A stretch of 64,000 bases of DNA from Clostridium brassicae (GTDB taxonomy: Bacteria; Bacillota; Clostridia; Clostridiales; Clostridiaceae). Below the pieces are notes generated by a model, which did not search any database, was not told where the DNA came from, and was given only the letters and a program-made list of their open reading frames with translations. Positions within the stretch are counted from its first letter, which is position 1. Each line of letters opens with the position of its first letter. Of this stretch, positions 9,280 to 18,820 are shown in pieces. The stretch covers positions 62,001 through 126,000 of the forward strand of contig NZ_JAPQFJ010000013.1 in NCBI RefSeq assembly GCF_026738875.1. The letters run 5' to 3'. Made by a program: the position numbers and the translations under genes.

Positions 9280-9481
9280 TCCATCAATTGTTGATCTACT
9301 AAATAAAGTTGATAACAGATATTCTTTAGTAACTGTAACTTCTAAAAGAGCAAGGCAGTTAATTGATGGAGATTCAGTATTAGTAAATATTGATGAAAAT
9401 GTAAAGCCGCTTACTATGGCAATAAATGAAGTTAATGAAGGAAAGGTTTTATATAAATCTTTAGTGGAAGGAATAAAGTAA
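9260..9481 (+). CDS. rpoZ: RNA polymerase omega subunit
   Basis: A 73-residue protein that helps assemble and stabilise RNA polymerase. It shows the omega signature SLVTVTSKRARQL followed by a variable acidic end. It starts inside the end of gmk and ends one base before the coaBC start, a tightly packed operon arrangement. A second in-frame ATG at 9272 is an alternative start. Confidence 0.93.
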   Translation: MNNSMINPSIVDLLNKVDNRYSLVTVTSKRARQLIDGDSVLVNIDENVKPLTMAINEVNEGKVLYKSLVEGIK

Positions 9482-9482
9482 A

Positions 9483-10673
9483 ATGGACAGTAAGAAAACA
9501 GTAGTGCTAGGGGTAACTGGAGGAATAGCAGTTTATAAAGCCCTAGATGTTGTTAGTAGGTTAAAAAAAGAAGATATAGATGTACATGTTATAATGACTG
9601 AACATGCAGCAAAGTTTGTTAACCCTATATCGTTTCAATCTCTAAGCCAAAATATGGTCATAGTTGATATGTTTGCCGAACCTAAAGCTTGGGAGATACA
9701 ACATATATCATTAGCTAAAAAAGCAGATTTGATGGTTATTGTTCCTGCTACAGCAAATATATTAGGTAAGGTTGCTTGTGGGATCGCAGATGATATGCTT
9801 TCTACTACAATAATGGCAACTAAGGCGCCTGTAGTTTTTGCACCAGCAGCCAATACTAACATGTTTTTAAATCCTATAGTTCAAGATAATATTACAAAAT
9901 TAAAACAATATGGATATAAATTTATCGAACCAGAAAGTGGAAGACTTGCCTGTGGAGATGTTGGTGCTGGTAAACTTGCAGATACTAAACTGATTTCAGA
10001 TACTATAATAAGTATGTTATATGATATAAAAGACTTAAGAGGTAAGAAGGTATTAGTAACAGCGGGACCTACTATTGCGCCATTAGATCCTGTAAGATAT
10101 ATAACTAATAGGTCTAGTGGTAAGATGGGATATGCTATTGCAGAAGAAGCAAGAGATAGAGGTGCTGAAGTAATACTAATTTCAGGCCCTAGTAGTATTG
10201 AAAAACCTTTTGGAATGAAGAATATAAATATCTCAACTAATGAGGAAATGTTAAAAGTTGTTGAGGATAACTTTGATTGGGCAGATATTGTAATAAAAGC
10301 TGCAGCTGTAGCTGATTATAAACCTAAAGAGTATTCTGATAGAAAAATCAAGAAGAATGAAGATGAGTTTAATCTTTTATTAGAAAAAGATACAGACATA
10401 CTAAAAAGACTTGGTTCAAAGAAAAAGGATCAAATTTTAGTTGGTTTTGCAGCAGAAAGCCATGATTTGCTTGAAAATGCAAAAGGCAAACTTCAGAAAA
10501 AGAATTTGGATTACATAGTTGCTAATGATATTACTTGTAGTGACACAGGTTTTGCATCTAATGATAATAGAGTTAATGTGCTGTGTAGGGATGGCAAAAT
10601 CATACCATTAGAAAAAATGAGTAAGAAAAAAATAGCACGTGAGTTATTTAATATAATTAATGAAAAGCGCTAA
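9483..10673 (+). CDS. coaBC: Bifunctional phosphopantothenoylcysteine decarboxylase/synthase
   Basis: Catalyses two steps of coenzyme A synthesis, joining cysteine to 4'-phosphopantothenate and decarboxylating the product. The 396-residue fusion has an N-terminal flavoprotein domain (GVTGGIAVYKALDVVSRL; PAANTNM near residue 120) and a C-terminal synthase domain from about residue 185 (VTAGPTIAPLDPVRYITNRS; KIKKNED). Coenzyme A synthesis is completed by coaD at 30547. The stop codon lies within the downstream terminator hairpin. Confidence 0.96.
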   Translation: MDSKKTVVLGVTGGIAVYKALDVVSRLKKEDIDVHVIMTEHAAKFVNPISFQSLSQNMVIVDMFAEPKAWEIQHISLAKKADLMVIVPATANILGKVACGIADDMLSTTIMATKAPVVFAPAANTNMFLNPIVQDNITKLKQYGYKFIEPESGRLACGDVGAGKLADTKLISDTIISMLYDIKDLRGKKVLVTAGPTIAPLDPVRYITNRSSGKMGYAIAEEARDRGAEVILISGPSSIEKPFGMKNINISTNEEMLKVVEDNFDWADIVIKAAAVADYKPKEYSDRKIKKNEDEFNLLLEKDTDILKRLGSKKKDQILVGFAAESHDLLENAKGKLQKKNLDYIVANDITCSDTGFASNDNRVNVLCRDGKIIPLEKMSKKKIARELFNIINEKR

Positions 10674-10684
10674 CGCGCTTTTTT
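10663..10684 (+). terminator. Terminator overlapping the coaBC stop codon
   Basis: AAAAGCGC, loop TAAC, GCGCTTTTTT. The loop contains the stop codon of coaBC. It ends the yicC-coaBC operon. Confidence 0.9.
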
Positions 10685-10714
10685 CTTGTAGTTGTAAGGG
10701 TTTAATTTTCATAT

Positions 10715-10779
10715 GATGTTTAACAATTCTAATGCCCCTATCTTCTTTAAAATAGAAGTGAAGAATGGTTAGATTTTGG
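10715..10779 (-). repeat. Degenerate copy of the 106-bp repeat core
   Basis: The segment starting GATGTTTAACAATTCTAAT resembles the reverse complement of the repeat core (compare GATGTCTAACCATTCTAAT at 41713) and is itself palindromic, ending in GAATGGTTAGA. It is more diverged than the other copies, so membership is tentative. The rest of the gap up to priA (about 335 bases in all) holds a copy of a second small repeat and no gene. Confidence 0.45.
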
Positions 10780-10833
10780 AAAATGGTTTCTAAGATTCAG
10801 TATGAGGCTTAGAAAACTATTTATTGAATAATG

Positions 10834-10873
10834 CTATGTTTTAATAAATTGTTGATTATATAATTTTAAAAAC
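10834..10873 (+). repeat. Small repeat family 2, copy 1
   Basis: The segment CTATGTTTTAATAAATTGTT followed by GATTATATAATTTTAAAAACA matches two other copies in the window (14674 and 53950). TGTTTTAA and TTTAAAACA form a short inverted repeat, and TATAAT sits in the middle, so it may act as a promoter. It lies about 135 bases upstream of priA. Confidence 0.55.
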
Positions 10874-11008
10874 AATTCTAAACTTTTATTAATAATAAAC
10901 TCAACAATTTAAAACATATCCGTAGGAATACTAAAGGTGGTTTTAAAAAGTGTAAAAAACAATACTGTTTTAAAACAGAACCTTAGATTTAGATAAAGGG
11001 TGAAGTAA

Positions 11009-13207
11009 ATGTATCTATATGCGGGAGTAGTAGTTAATAATGAGTCATTTCAAGTAGATAAGATTTTTACATACAAGATACCAGAAAATTTATTACCAAA
11101 AATAAAAATAGGACATAGAGTTAAGGTTCCATTTGGAAAAGGAAATAGAAGAATAGATGGCTTTGTATTAGAATTTTATGAGGAATGTTCTAATTCCGTA
11201 TCGCTAAAGTATATAAGTGATATTTGTGATGATTTTACTGTAATTAGGGAAAATGATATTAAGCTTATAAAAGAAATGAGAAGAAGATATTTATGCACTT
11301 ACCTAGATTGTATAAAGGTATTTTTGCCCACAGGCATAATTAAAGGAGTTAAAAACAAGGTAAAAGAAACAATACTTTTAGGAAAAAATCTAGAAGGAAA
11401 ATTTCTTAAAGATTCTTATAAGGCAATATATAAAATCGTAGAAGAGAATAATGGAGTTTATTCAAAAACTGAAATAAGTAAAAAATTTCAAGTTTCATTA
11501 TCATCTATAAATACGTTAATAAAACATAATTTTTTATTAACTAATAAAACTATTGTTAATAGATATAATTCAAGGGAATACTCTGATTATAATGAAAAAA
11601 TTCTGAATTTAGAACAGCAAAATGCTGTGAATACAATAATGGGATCTGATGATAAAGTATTTTTTATCTACGGAGTAACGGGTAGTGGTAAAACTGAGAT
11701 CTATATGAATTTAGTAAAAAATATGATAGAAGAAAACAAAGAGTGTGTAATGTTAGTACCAGAGATTTCTTTAACGCCACAGATGGTAGAAAGGTTTAAA
11801 GGTAGATTTGGAAAGGACATTGCAGTATTTCATAGTAGATTATCTGATGGAGAAAGATATGATGAATGGCTTAGAGTTAAGAATAAACAAGTTAAAGTTG
11901 CTATAGGAGCAAGATCAGCTATATTTTTACCTTTTGACAATTTGGGAATGATTATAATAGATGAAGAGCATGAAGGAAGTTATAAATCTGATAGTAATCC
12001 TAAATATAATGCAAAAGAAATAGCTGAGCTTAAATCTAATATAGAAGGATGTAAAGTAATCTTAGGGTCTGCAACTCCATCAATAGAAACTTACTATAGG
12101 TGTTTGAATAAAGAGATACAACTTATAAAACTAACCCAAAGAGCAGATGGAGCTTTGATGCCTGATATTAGTATTGTTGATATGAGAGAAGAATTAATGA
12201 AAAATAACAAGTCTATTTTTAGTGAGGAATTATATAATGGTATAAACAACTCTTTGGTAAACAAAGAACAAATAATTTTATTTTTAAATAGACGGGGGTT
12301 TTCCACATTTGTTTCTTGTAGAAAGTGTGGATATGTATTCAAGTGTGAAAACTGTGACATCTCTTTAACTTATCATCATAATAATTATTTAAGCTGTCAT
12401 TATTGTGGAAAAAGTTATCCAGTGAGTAAAATATGTCCTAAGTGTGGAAGTAAGTATGTTAAATATTTTGGAGTAGGAACAGAAAAAATTGAAAAAGAAG
12501 TAAAGAAAAAATTTCCTCAAGCTAGAGTTTTAAGAATGGATTTTGATACTACAAGAAAGAAAAATTCTTATGAAGATATTTATAATGCCTTTAAAAATGA
12601 AGAGGCAGATATATTAATAGGAACTCAAATGGTGACAAAAGGATTAGATTTTAAAAATGTAACTTTAGTAGGTATTATTGCAGCGGATATATCTCTTAAT
12701 TTACCTGATTTTAGGTCTGGTGAGAGAACATTCCAATTAATAACTCAGGTTGCTGGAAGAGCAGGAAGAGGAAAGAAAGAGGGTAAAGTAGTTCTTCAAA
12801 CCTATACTCCAGATAGCCATAGTATAAAGTGTGCTTCAAAAAATGATTTTGATAGTTTTTATGAAGAAGATATAAGAATAAGATATAGTATGAATTATCC
12901 ACCGTTCACTAAAATTTTACTTATAAATTTTAGTAGCAAAAATGAAGATTTGTTAATAAAAAATATACAAAATATTGGTATAATATTAAAAAATATATTA
13001 AAAAATAATGATAAAATAGAAATATTAGGACCTTGTCCTTGTGTTTTGTCTAAAATAAAGGAACACTATAGATGGCAAATATTGATTAAAGGAAGTTTTG
13101 ATACTGAACTAGCTCTTAATATAAAAGATGTAGTGTATAAAAATTTAAAAGATGTTTATAGAGATGTAAAAGTAAGTATTGATATAAACCCAGGCAATTT
13201 ATTATAA
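11009..13207 (+). CDS. priA: Primosomal protein N' (replication restart helicase)
   Basis: A superfamily 2 DNA helicase that reloads the replisome at stalled forks. The 732-residue protein has an N-terminal fork-binding domain, Walker A GVTGSGKT at residues 222-229, a DEEH box in IIIDEEHEGSYK, and a zinc-binding cluster of four CxxC pairs near residues 438-475. The Q/VAGRAGR motif (TQVAGRAGRGKKEG) closes the helicase core. It keeps its usual place between coaBC and def, but here a terminator and two repeat copies separate it from coaBC, so it probably has its own promoter. Confidence 0.96.
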   Translation: MYLYAGVVVNNESFQVDKIFTYKIPENLLPKIKIGHRVKVPFGKGNRRIDGFVLEFYEECSNSVSLKYISDICDDFTVIRENDIKLIKEMRRRYLCTYLDCIKVFLPTGIIKGVKNKVKETILLGKNLEGKFLKDSYKAIYKIVEENNGVYSKTEISKKFQVSLSSINTLIKHNFLLTNKTIVNRYNSREYSDYNEKILNLEQQNAVNTIMGSDDKVFFIYGVTGSGKTEIYMNLVKNMIEENKECVMLVPEISLTPQMVERFKGRFGKDIAVFHSRLSDGERYDEWLRVKNKQVKVAIGARSAIFLPFDNLGMIIIDEEHEGSYKSDSNPKYNAKEIAELKSNIEGCKVILGSATPSIETYYRCLNKEIQLIKLTQRADGALMPDISIVDMREELMKNNKSIFSEELYNGINNSLVNKEQIILFLNRRGFSTFVSCRKCGYVFKCENCDISLTYHHNNYLSCHYCGKSYPVSKICPKCGSKYVKYFGVGTEKIEKEVKKKFPQARVLRMDFDTTRKKNSYEDIYNAFKNEEADILIGTQMVTKGLDFKNVTLVGIIAADISLNLPDFRSGERTFQLITQVAGRAGRGKKEGKVVLQTYTPDSHSIKCASKNDFDSFYEEDIRIRYSMNYPPFTKILLINFSSKNEDLLIKNIQNIGIILKNILKNNDKIEILGPCPCVLSKIKEHYRWQILIKGSFDTELALNIKDVVYKNLKDVYRDVKVSIDINPGNLL

Positions 13208-13284
13208 ATGTGTTTAATCCTTATAAATTGTAAATTAATTTATAGTAAAAATAAAAGTAGAATTAATATATTGGAGGTTTTAAT

Positions 13285-13740
13285 ATGGCAATAAGAAATA
13301 TAAGAACTGAAGGTGACGAAATACTAAGAAAGAAATCAAGAGAAGTCAAAGAACTTGATGATAGAACCTTAGTTTTAATAAATGATATGATAGAGACTAT
13401 GTATGCTGCGGATGGAGTAGGTTTAGCAGCTCCACAAGTAGGTATACTTAAGAGAGTAGTAGTGATAGATGTTGGAAATGGTCCTATAGTTTTAATAAAT
13501 CCAGAAATAGTGAAGTGTGAAGGAAGTCAAATCGATTTTGAGGGATGTTTAAGTGTTCCTGGAGAACAAGGAAAAGTAGAGAGACCATTTAAAGTTACTG
13601 TAAAAGCATTAAATGAAAAAGGTGAAAAGATTGAAATGGAAGGGGAGGAACTTCTTGCGAGAGCATTTTGTCATGAAATAGATCATTTAAATGGAGTTCT
13701 TTTCATTGATAAGGTGTTACAAGAAAGTGAGGAGAATTAA
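13285..13740 (+). CDS. def: Peptide deformylase
   Basis: Removes the formyl group from the N-terminal methionine of new proteins. The 151-residue metalloenzyme shows all three motifs: [18 protein letters not shown] (metal-binding Cys) and HEIDHLNG (two metal-binding His and catalytic Glu). The stop is one base from the fmt start, so the formylating and deformylating enzymes are coexpressed. Confidence 0.97.
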   Translation: MAIRNIRTEGDEILRKKSREVKELDDRTLVLINDMIETMYAADGVGLAAPQVGILKRVVVIDVGNGPIVLINPEIVKCEGSQIDFEGCLSVPGEQGKVERPFKVTVKALNEKGEKIEMEGEELLARAFCHEIDHLNGVLFIDKVLQESEEN

Positions 13741-13741
13741 A

Positions 13742-14671
13742 ATGAATATTGTATTTATGGGTACTCCTGAATTTGCAGTCCCTTCTCTCCAAGCTTTAAT
13801 TGATGAGTTTGGAGTTAAAGCTGTTTTTACTCAACCAGATAAACCTAAAGGAAGAGGGAAAAAACTAGGAATGTCTTCTATAAAAGAACTTGCATTGAAA
13901 TACGATATTCCTGTGTATCAGCCAGTTAGATTAAGAAAAGATACTGAATTTATACAAAAACTTAAAGATATGGAACCAGATTTTATAATTGTTGTTGCAT
14001 ATGGTCAGATATTATCTAAGGAAGTTTTAGATATTCCTAAATACGGATGTATAAATTTGCATGCTTCATTACTTCCTAAATATAGAGGGGCGGCACCGAT
14101 AAACTGGGCTATCATTAAGGGCGAAATGAAAAGTGGAAACACTACTATGATGATGGATGAAGGCTTAGATACTGGTGATATGCTTTTAAGGCAGGAAGTT
14201 GAAATTACAAAAGATATGACAGCAGGAGATTTACATGATATTTTGATGGAAGAGGGAGGAAAACTTCTTGTTGATACTGTAAAAGGTATCTTAGAAGGCA
14301 ATGTTTCCAGAATAAAGCAAGGAGATACAACTACAGATTATGCTTCTATGCTAGATAAAAAAACAGGATTAATAAATTGGAATTTAAGTTCCAAAGAAGT
14401 TAATAACCTTATAAGGGGTTTAAATCCGTGGCCAGTAGCTTATACCCACTATAATGAAAATGCTATGAAAATATATAAAGCAGAAGTTTTAGATGAGGAA
14501 TGCAAAAATGAGCCTGGAACTATACTAGATGTTTCAAAGCAAGGAATAAAAATAGCTTGTGGAAAAGGGTGCTTACTTGTAAAAGAAATCCAATTTCCAG
14601 GTAAAAAGGTTTTAAAAGTGGAAGAGTATATTCGTGGTAATAGTATAGAAGAAGGATTTATTTTAAACTAA
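13742..14671 (+). CDS. fmt: Methionyl-tRNA formyltransferase
   Basis: Formylates initiator Met-tRNA with 10-formyltetrahydrofolate. The 309-residue protein begins [17 protein letters not shown] and contains the catalytic region [20 protein letters not shown], then a C-terminal tRNA-binding OB domain (LNPWPVAYT onward). The ATG at 13742 is chosen over an upstream in-frame ATG inside def because it gives the canonical start and sits behind the GTGAGGAG at the end of def. Confidence 0.97.
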   Translation: MNIVFMGTPEFAVPSLQALIDEFGVKAVFTQPDKPKGRGKKLGMSSIKELALKYDIPVYQPVRLRKDTEFIQKLKDMEPDFIIVVAYGQILSKEVLDIPKYGCINLHASLLPKYRGAAPINWAIIKGEMKSGNTTMMMDEGLDTGDMLLRQEVEITKDMTAGDLHDILMEEGGKLLVDTVKGILEGNVSRIKQGDTTTDYASMLDKKTGLINWNLSSKEVNNLIRGLNPWPVAYTHYNENAMKIYKAEVLDEECKNEPGTILDVSKQGIKIACGKGCLLVKEIQFPGKKVLKVEEYIRGNSIEEGFILN

Positions 14672-14673
14672 GG

Positions 14674-14713
14674 ATATGTTTTAATAAATCATTGATTTGA
14701 TATAATTTAAAAC
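14674..14713 (+). repeat. Small repeat family 2, copy 2
   Basis: ATATGTTTTAATAAATCATT followed by GATTTGATATAATTTAAAACA, nearly the same as the copies at 10834 and 53950. It begins just after the fmt stop and carries a TATAAT 55-60 bases before the next gene, so it may supply its promoter. Confidence 0.55.
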
Positions 14714-14767
14714 AATTCCATACAAAATTATAAATTTAAGTGATCTTTAATTAAAGGAGGAAGACAT

Positions 14768-15448
14768 ATGCCAATATTTGATTCAACTTTTATTATTTTA
14801 ATACCTGCTATGTTAATCTCTTTATGGGCACAAATGAAAGTTAAATCTGCTTTCTATAAATATTCAAAAGTTAGAAGTATCAATGGCTATACAGGAGCTC
14901 AAGTTGCCAGGATGATTTTAGATGCAGAGGGCTTATATGATGTTCCTGTACAGCATATAGGTGGAAATTTAACGGATCATTATGATCCTAGAGCAAGAGT
15001 TATGAGATTGTCAGAAGATGTCTATGGAAGTACGTCTATTGCCGCTATTGGAGTTGCAGCTCATGAAACTGGTCACGCTATTCAACATCAAAAGGAATAT
15101 GCTCCACTTCAGATAAGAGGGGCTATTGTACCTTTAGTTAATTTTAGTTCTAATGCTTCATGGGTTATTTTTTTCTTAGGTTTTATATTAGGAATACCGT
15201 CTTTGGTTAATATAGGGGTATATCTATTTAGTGCAGTGGTTATATTTCAATTAATTACTCTTCCTGTAGAGTTTGATGCTTCTAATAGAGCTCTTAAAAT
15301 ATTATCTCAAAGAGGTATATTATATGGTGATGAAATAAAAGGAGCTAAATCAGTTCTTACTGCTGCTGCAATGACTTATGTCGCTGCTGCTTTAATGGCT
15401 ATATCACAACTCATAAGACTTTTAGCGTTAAGTAGTAGAGATGAATAA
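14768..15448 (+). CDS. Membrane zinc metallopeptidase, YugP family
   Basis: A 226-residue membrane protein of the YugP family of neutral zinc metallopeptidases. It has an N-terminal hydrophobic segment, the zinc site HETGH near residue 99 (VAAHETGHAIQHQKEY), two central membrane spans (residues 125-170) and a conserved LPVEFDASNRAL segment in which the glutamate is the likely third zinc ligand. A strong AAAGGAGG lies before the ATG. It is common between fmt and rsmB in clostridia. Its substrate is unknown. Confidence 0.88.
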   Translation: MPIFDSTFIILIPAMLISLWAQMKVKSAFYKYSKVRSINGYTGAQVARMILDAEGLYDVPVQHIGGNLTDHYDPRARVMRLSEDVYGSTSIAAIGVAAHETGHAIQHQKEYAPLQIRGAIVPLVNFSSNASWVIFFLGFILGIPSLVNIGVYLFSAVVIFQLITLPVEFDASNRALKILSQRGILYGDEIKGAKSVLTAAAMTYVAAALMAISQLIRLLALSSRDE

Positions 15449-15632
15449 ACAGGATTCTTGGTTTCAGGTGGAGTTTTTACTTCATCTGAAAGTTATTAAC
15501 AGAATTCTTAGGGGGCCTACTCCTTAGAAGCTGTTATCCTTTAGGGGAAACCGTTATCCAGGGTCTCGTACAATTATTTACTCCCACTTAAAAAAATGAG
15601 AGTATTAGAATAGTTAGATATCGGATAAATAA
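15445..15632 (+). repeat. 106-bp repeat family, copy upstream of rsmB
   Basis: Starts at the yugP stop codon with ATAAACAGGATTCTTGG and ends in ATCGGATAAAT. It contains three successive hairpins: CAGGTGGAGT/ACTTCATCTG, TTCTTAGGGGG/CTCCTTAGAA, and the core GTTATCCAGGGTC...TTACTCCCAC with its imperfect complement GAGAGTATTAGAATAG. It fills the whole gap between yugP and rsmB, ending about 20 bases before the rsmB start. Confidence 0.85.
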
Positions 15633-15652
15633 TATAAGATTGGAGAATTTTA

Positions 15653-16984
15653 ATGAAAAACAGTAGAGAAATATGTGCTGACATACTCTATAAAGTGTTT
15701 AACCAAAATTCATATTCAAACATTGTATTGAAAAATGAGTTAAACAAGTGTGATTTAAATAGTAATGATAAAGGGTTAATTACAGAAATCGTATATGGCA
15801 CTATAAAATATAAATATACAATTGATATAATATTGAATAGCTTTATTAAGAACGGAATAAATAAAATTGATGAATATATTTTAAATATTTTAAGAATGTC
15901 TGTATATCAAATCAAATATTTAGATAAAATTCCTAATTTTGCTGTCGTAAATGAAGCTGTTGAACTAACTAAAAAGAAAAAATCTATTGGGGCCTCTAAG
16001 TTAGTTAATGGAGTTTTGAGGAATTATTTGAGAAATTTAGATAAAAAATATTATAATGATAAGAATTTAGTTGAAGCTTTATGCTTCAACTATTCATTTG
16101 ATAAATGGCTTGTAAAATTATTTATAAATCAATATGGACAGGAGATTGCTGAGAGGATTTTATCTGGATTAAATAAAAGGCCTGCTGTAACTGTAAGAGT
16201 AAATGCTCTTAAGGTTAGTTATGACGAAGCTTATAATAAGTTAGTTGAAGATGGATACAATGTAGAAGAAGGATATGTTTGTCCTGAAGCTATTGTTATA
16301 AATAAAGGAAAGAGTATTGAATTAAATCCATTATTTAAGGAAGGGCTAGTAACTGTTCAAGATGAAAGCGCTATGCTAGTTGCTCCTTCCATGGATTTAA
16401 AAGATAATATGAATGTTTTAGATTTATGTAGCGCCCCTGGTGGAAAAACTACTCATATTTCAGAAGTTATGAATAATACAGGAAAAGTTAGAGCTTTTGA
16501 TATATATGATAATAAACTTAAGTTAGTGAAGTCTAATGCTAGAAGGTTAGGAATAAAAAATTTAGCGTGTGAGAAAATGGATGCAAGTATATTAAATGAA
16601 AACTTAAAAGAATCAGCAGATGCTGTTCTTATAGATGTTCCATGTTCAGGTATAGGAATTATAAGAAAAAAACCTGAAATAAAATATACTAAAAATTTAA
16701 AAGGGTTAAATGAATTGGTAGAAATACAAAGAAAGATACTTATCAATGCATCTACTTATGTTAAGCCCAATGGAACACTTCTTTATTCTACATGCACATT
16801 AAATAAAAAAGAAAATGAAGATAATATAAGATGGTTTTTAAAGAATAACCCTCAATATTCTATAGAACCGTTGTACTATGGTAAATTAGATAATTTTATA
16901 TATACAGAAGAAGGATGTGTTACTATTTTACCAAATGAATATATGGATGGATTTTTTATAACAAAACTAAAGAGGCAATGGTAG
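15653..16984 (+). CDS. rsmB: 16S rRNA (cytosine-967-C5) methyltransferase
   Basis: A 443-residue S-adenosylmethionine enzyme that methylates C967 of 16S rRNA. An N-terminal NusB-like RNA-binding domain (residues 1-140) precedes the methyltransferase domain. SAM-binding LDLCSAPGGKTTH and the two cysteine motifs DVPCSGIG and STCTLNKKENED are intact. The repeat copy upstream occupies the region where a promoter would be expected. The next gene, rlmN, starts nine bases after it. Confidence 0.96.
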   Translation: MKNSREICADILYKVFNQNSYSNIVLKNELNKCDLNSNDKGLITEIVYGTIKYKYTIDIILNSFIKNGINKIDEYILNILRMSVYQIKYLDKIPNFAVVNEAVELTKKKKSIGASKLVNGVLRNYLRNLDKKYYNDKNLVEALCFNYSFDKWLVKLFINQYGQEIAERILSGLNKRPAVTVRVNALKVSYDEAYNKLVEDGYNVEEGYVCPEAIVINKGKSIELNPLFKEGLVTVQDESAMLVAPSMDLKDNMNVLDLCSAPGGKTTHISEVMNNTGKVRAFDIYDNKLKLVKSNARRLGIKNLACEKMDASILNENLKESADAVLIDVPCSGIGIIRKKPEIKYTKNLKGLNELVEIQRKILINASTYVKPNGTLLYSTCTLNKKENEDNIRWFLKNNPQYSIEPLYYGKLDNFIYTEEGCVTILPNEYMDGFFITKLKRQW

Positions 16985-16992
16985 GTGTTTAG

Positions 16993-18021
16993 ATGATAAA
17001 TATTTTAGATTTGGATTTAAAAGAACTAAAAAAGTGGATGGAAGACAATGGAGAAAGTAAGTTTAGAGCTAAGCAAATTTTTGATTGGATATATAAAAAG
17101 GAAGTTTTTCAATTTGAAAAAATGACTAATATATCAAAACAAACTATAGAAAGATTGAAAGAGGCTTTTTATATAGGTATACCTGAAGTATTAGAGGTAT
17201 TTACTTCTAATATAGATAATACTAAAAAATTTCTTTTTAAATATGAAGATGGTAACATAATAGAATCTGTTGTTATGAGATATAGTTATGGAAATTCTAT
17301 ATGTGTATCAACGCAAGTTGGATGTAGAATGGGATGTAAATTTTGTGCTTCAACTATAGAAGGAATGGTAAGAAATTTAACTTCAGGTGAAATAATAGCA
17401 CAAATTTTAAAGGCTCAATCAGAAATAGGAGAAAGAATTTCTAATATTGTTTTAATGGGGAGCGGAGAACCTTTAGACAACTATGAAAATGTTTTAAAAT
17501 TTATTAACTTAGTTAATTCAGAAGATACTGTAAATATTGGTCAAAGACATATTACTTTATCAACTTGTGGTATAGTTCCTAAAATTAAAGAGCTTGCTGA
17601 TGAAAATTTTCAAATAACATTAGCTATTTCTTTACATGCTCCTAATGATAAGATAAGAAGAAACACTATGCCTATAGCTAATAGATATACAATTGAAGAA
17701 ATAATGGAAGCTTGTAAATACTATTTTAATAAAACTAAAAGAAGAATTACTTTTGAATATGCTTTAATAAAGGGATTTAATGATAAAGAAGAAAACGCTA
17801 GAGAATTAAGTTTTATATTAAAAAAAATCAACTGCCATGTGAATTTAATACCTATAAATGAAATAAAAGAGAATAGGTATAAAAAATCAGAAGCTCATGA
17901 GATAAATAAATTCAAAAGTATTTTGACAAATGAAGGAATAGAAACTACAATAAGGAGGGAAATGGGTTCAGACATCAATGCAGCTTGTGGTCAACTTAGA
18001 AGGAAATACATGAAACAGTAA
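16993..18021 (+). CDS. rlmN: Dual-specificity 23S rRNA/tRNA adenine-C2 methyltransferase
   Basis: A radical SAM enzyme that methylates A2503 of 23S rRNA and A37 of tRNAs. The 342-residue protein has the 4Fe-4S motif Cys111, Cys115 and Cys118 (CRMGCKFC), the [14 protein letters not shown] segment, and the C-terminal catalytic cysteine in [10 protein letters not shown]. In this family the usual LMGMGEP reads MGSGEP here, a minor change. It belongs to the rsmB-rlmN-prpC-prkC operon. Confidence 0.97.
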   Translation: MINILDLDLKELKKWMEDNGESKFRAKQIFDWIYKKEVFQFEKMTNISKQTIERLKEAFYIGIPEVLEVFTSNIDNTKKFLFKYEDGNIIESVVMRYSYGNSICVSTQVGCRMGCKFCASTIEGMVRNLTSGEIIAQILKAQSEIGERISNIVLMGSGEPLDNYENVLKFINLVNSEDTVNIGQRHITLSTCGIVPKIKELADENFQITLAISLHAPNDKIRRNTMPIANRYTIEEIMEACKYYFNKTKRRITFEYALIKGFNDKEENARELSFILKKINCHVNLIPINEIKENRYKKSEAHEINKFKSILTNEGIETTIRREMGSDINAACGQLRRKYMKQ

Positions 18022-18069
18022 ACTTTATTTAATATAATAATTGGAAGGTATTATGGAGGTAAATTTTTT

Positions 18070-18819
18070 ATGAATATTTACAGGCAAAATAATGGGAAAG
18101 GCACTGTGGGTTATTTGTCGGATAAAGGTAATGTAAGGGAGATAAATGAAGATTACCTTGATTTTTATGGCAATGAGGCTTTTCAATTATGTGTTGTTGC
18201 AGATGGAATGGGTGGACATAATGCTGGAGAAATCGCAAGTAAGATGGCAGTAGAGTCTTGTATAAATTACATAAAAGGCTTATATGAGATTGATGATGCT
18301 GTTGAAACTTTGAGAAACTCAATTATATATGCTAATGAAGTTGTTTATAGTGAATCGAAGAAAAATGATAAACTGAATGGTATGGGAACAACTATTACAG
18401 CTTGTTTATTGAAAGGTGATCATATTGTAATTGCTAATGTAGGAGATAGTAGTTGCTTTATAGTTGATGAAAGAGGTGTTGAAAAAATAACAAAAGACCA
18501 TTCTTTAGTGCAACAACTAATTGATGATGGAAGTATTACTGAAGAAGAAGCTAATAATCATCCAAATAAGAATATAATCACAAGAGCTCTAGGTACAAAG
18601 AAAAGTGTAGAAATTGATATTTTTATTAGAAAAAGGGACGAAATTACAAAGGTTATTTTATGTACAGATGGACTTACAAATGAAGTTAATAAAGATGAAA
18701 TGTATGATATAATATTAAAGAATAAAAATAGAGAAGCTTGTGAATTACTGGTAGAATTAGCCAAAAACAAAGGTGGACGAGACAATATCTCAGTTTTGAT
18801 ATTTGGAGGAGAGTGCTAA
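18070..18819 (+). CDS. prpC: PP2C-type serine/threonine phosphatase
   Basis: A 249-residue metal-dependent phosphatase that reverses PrkC phosphorylation. PP2C metal-binding motifs are visible: SDKGNVREINED, VVADGMGGHNAGE, ANVGDSSCFIV and GGRDNISVLIF. It ends one base before prkC, forming the usual phosphatase-kinase pair. The ATG at 18070 follows GGAGGTAAA. Confidence 0.95.
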   Translation: MNIYRQNNGKGTVGYLSDKGNVREINEDYLDFYGNEAFQLCVVADGMGGHNAGEIASKMAVESCINYIKGLYEIDDAVETLRNSIIYANEVVYSESKKNDKLNGMGTTITACLLKGDHIVIANVGDSSCFIVDERGVEKITKDHSLVQQLIDDGSITEEEANNHPNKNIITRALGTKKSVEIDIFIRKRDEITKVILCTDGLTNEVNKDEMYDIILKNKNREACELLVELAKNKGGRDNISVLIFGGEC

Positions 18820-18820
18820 G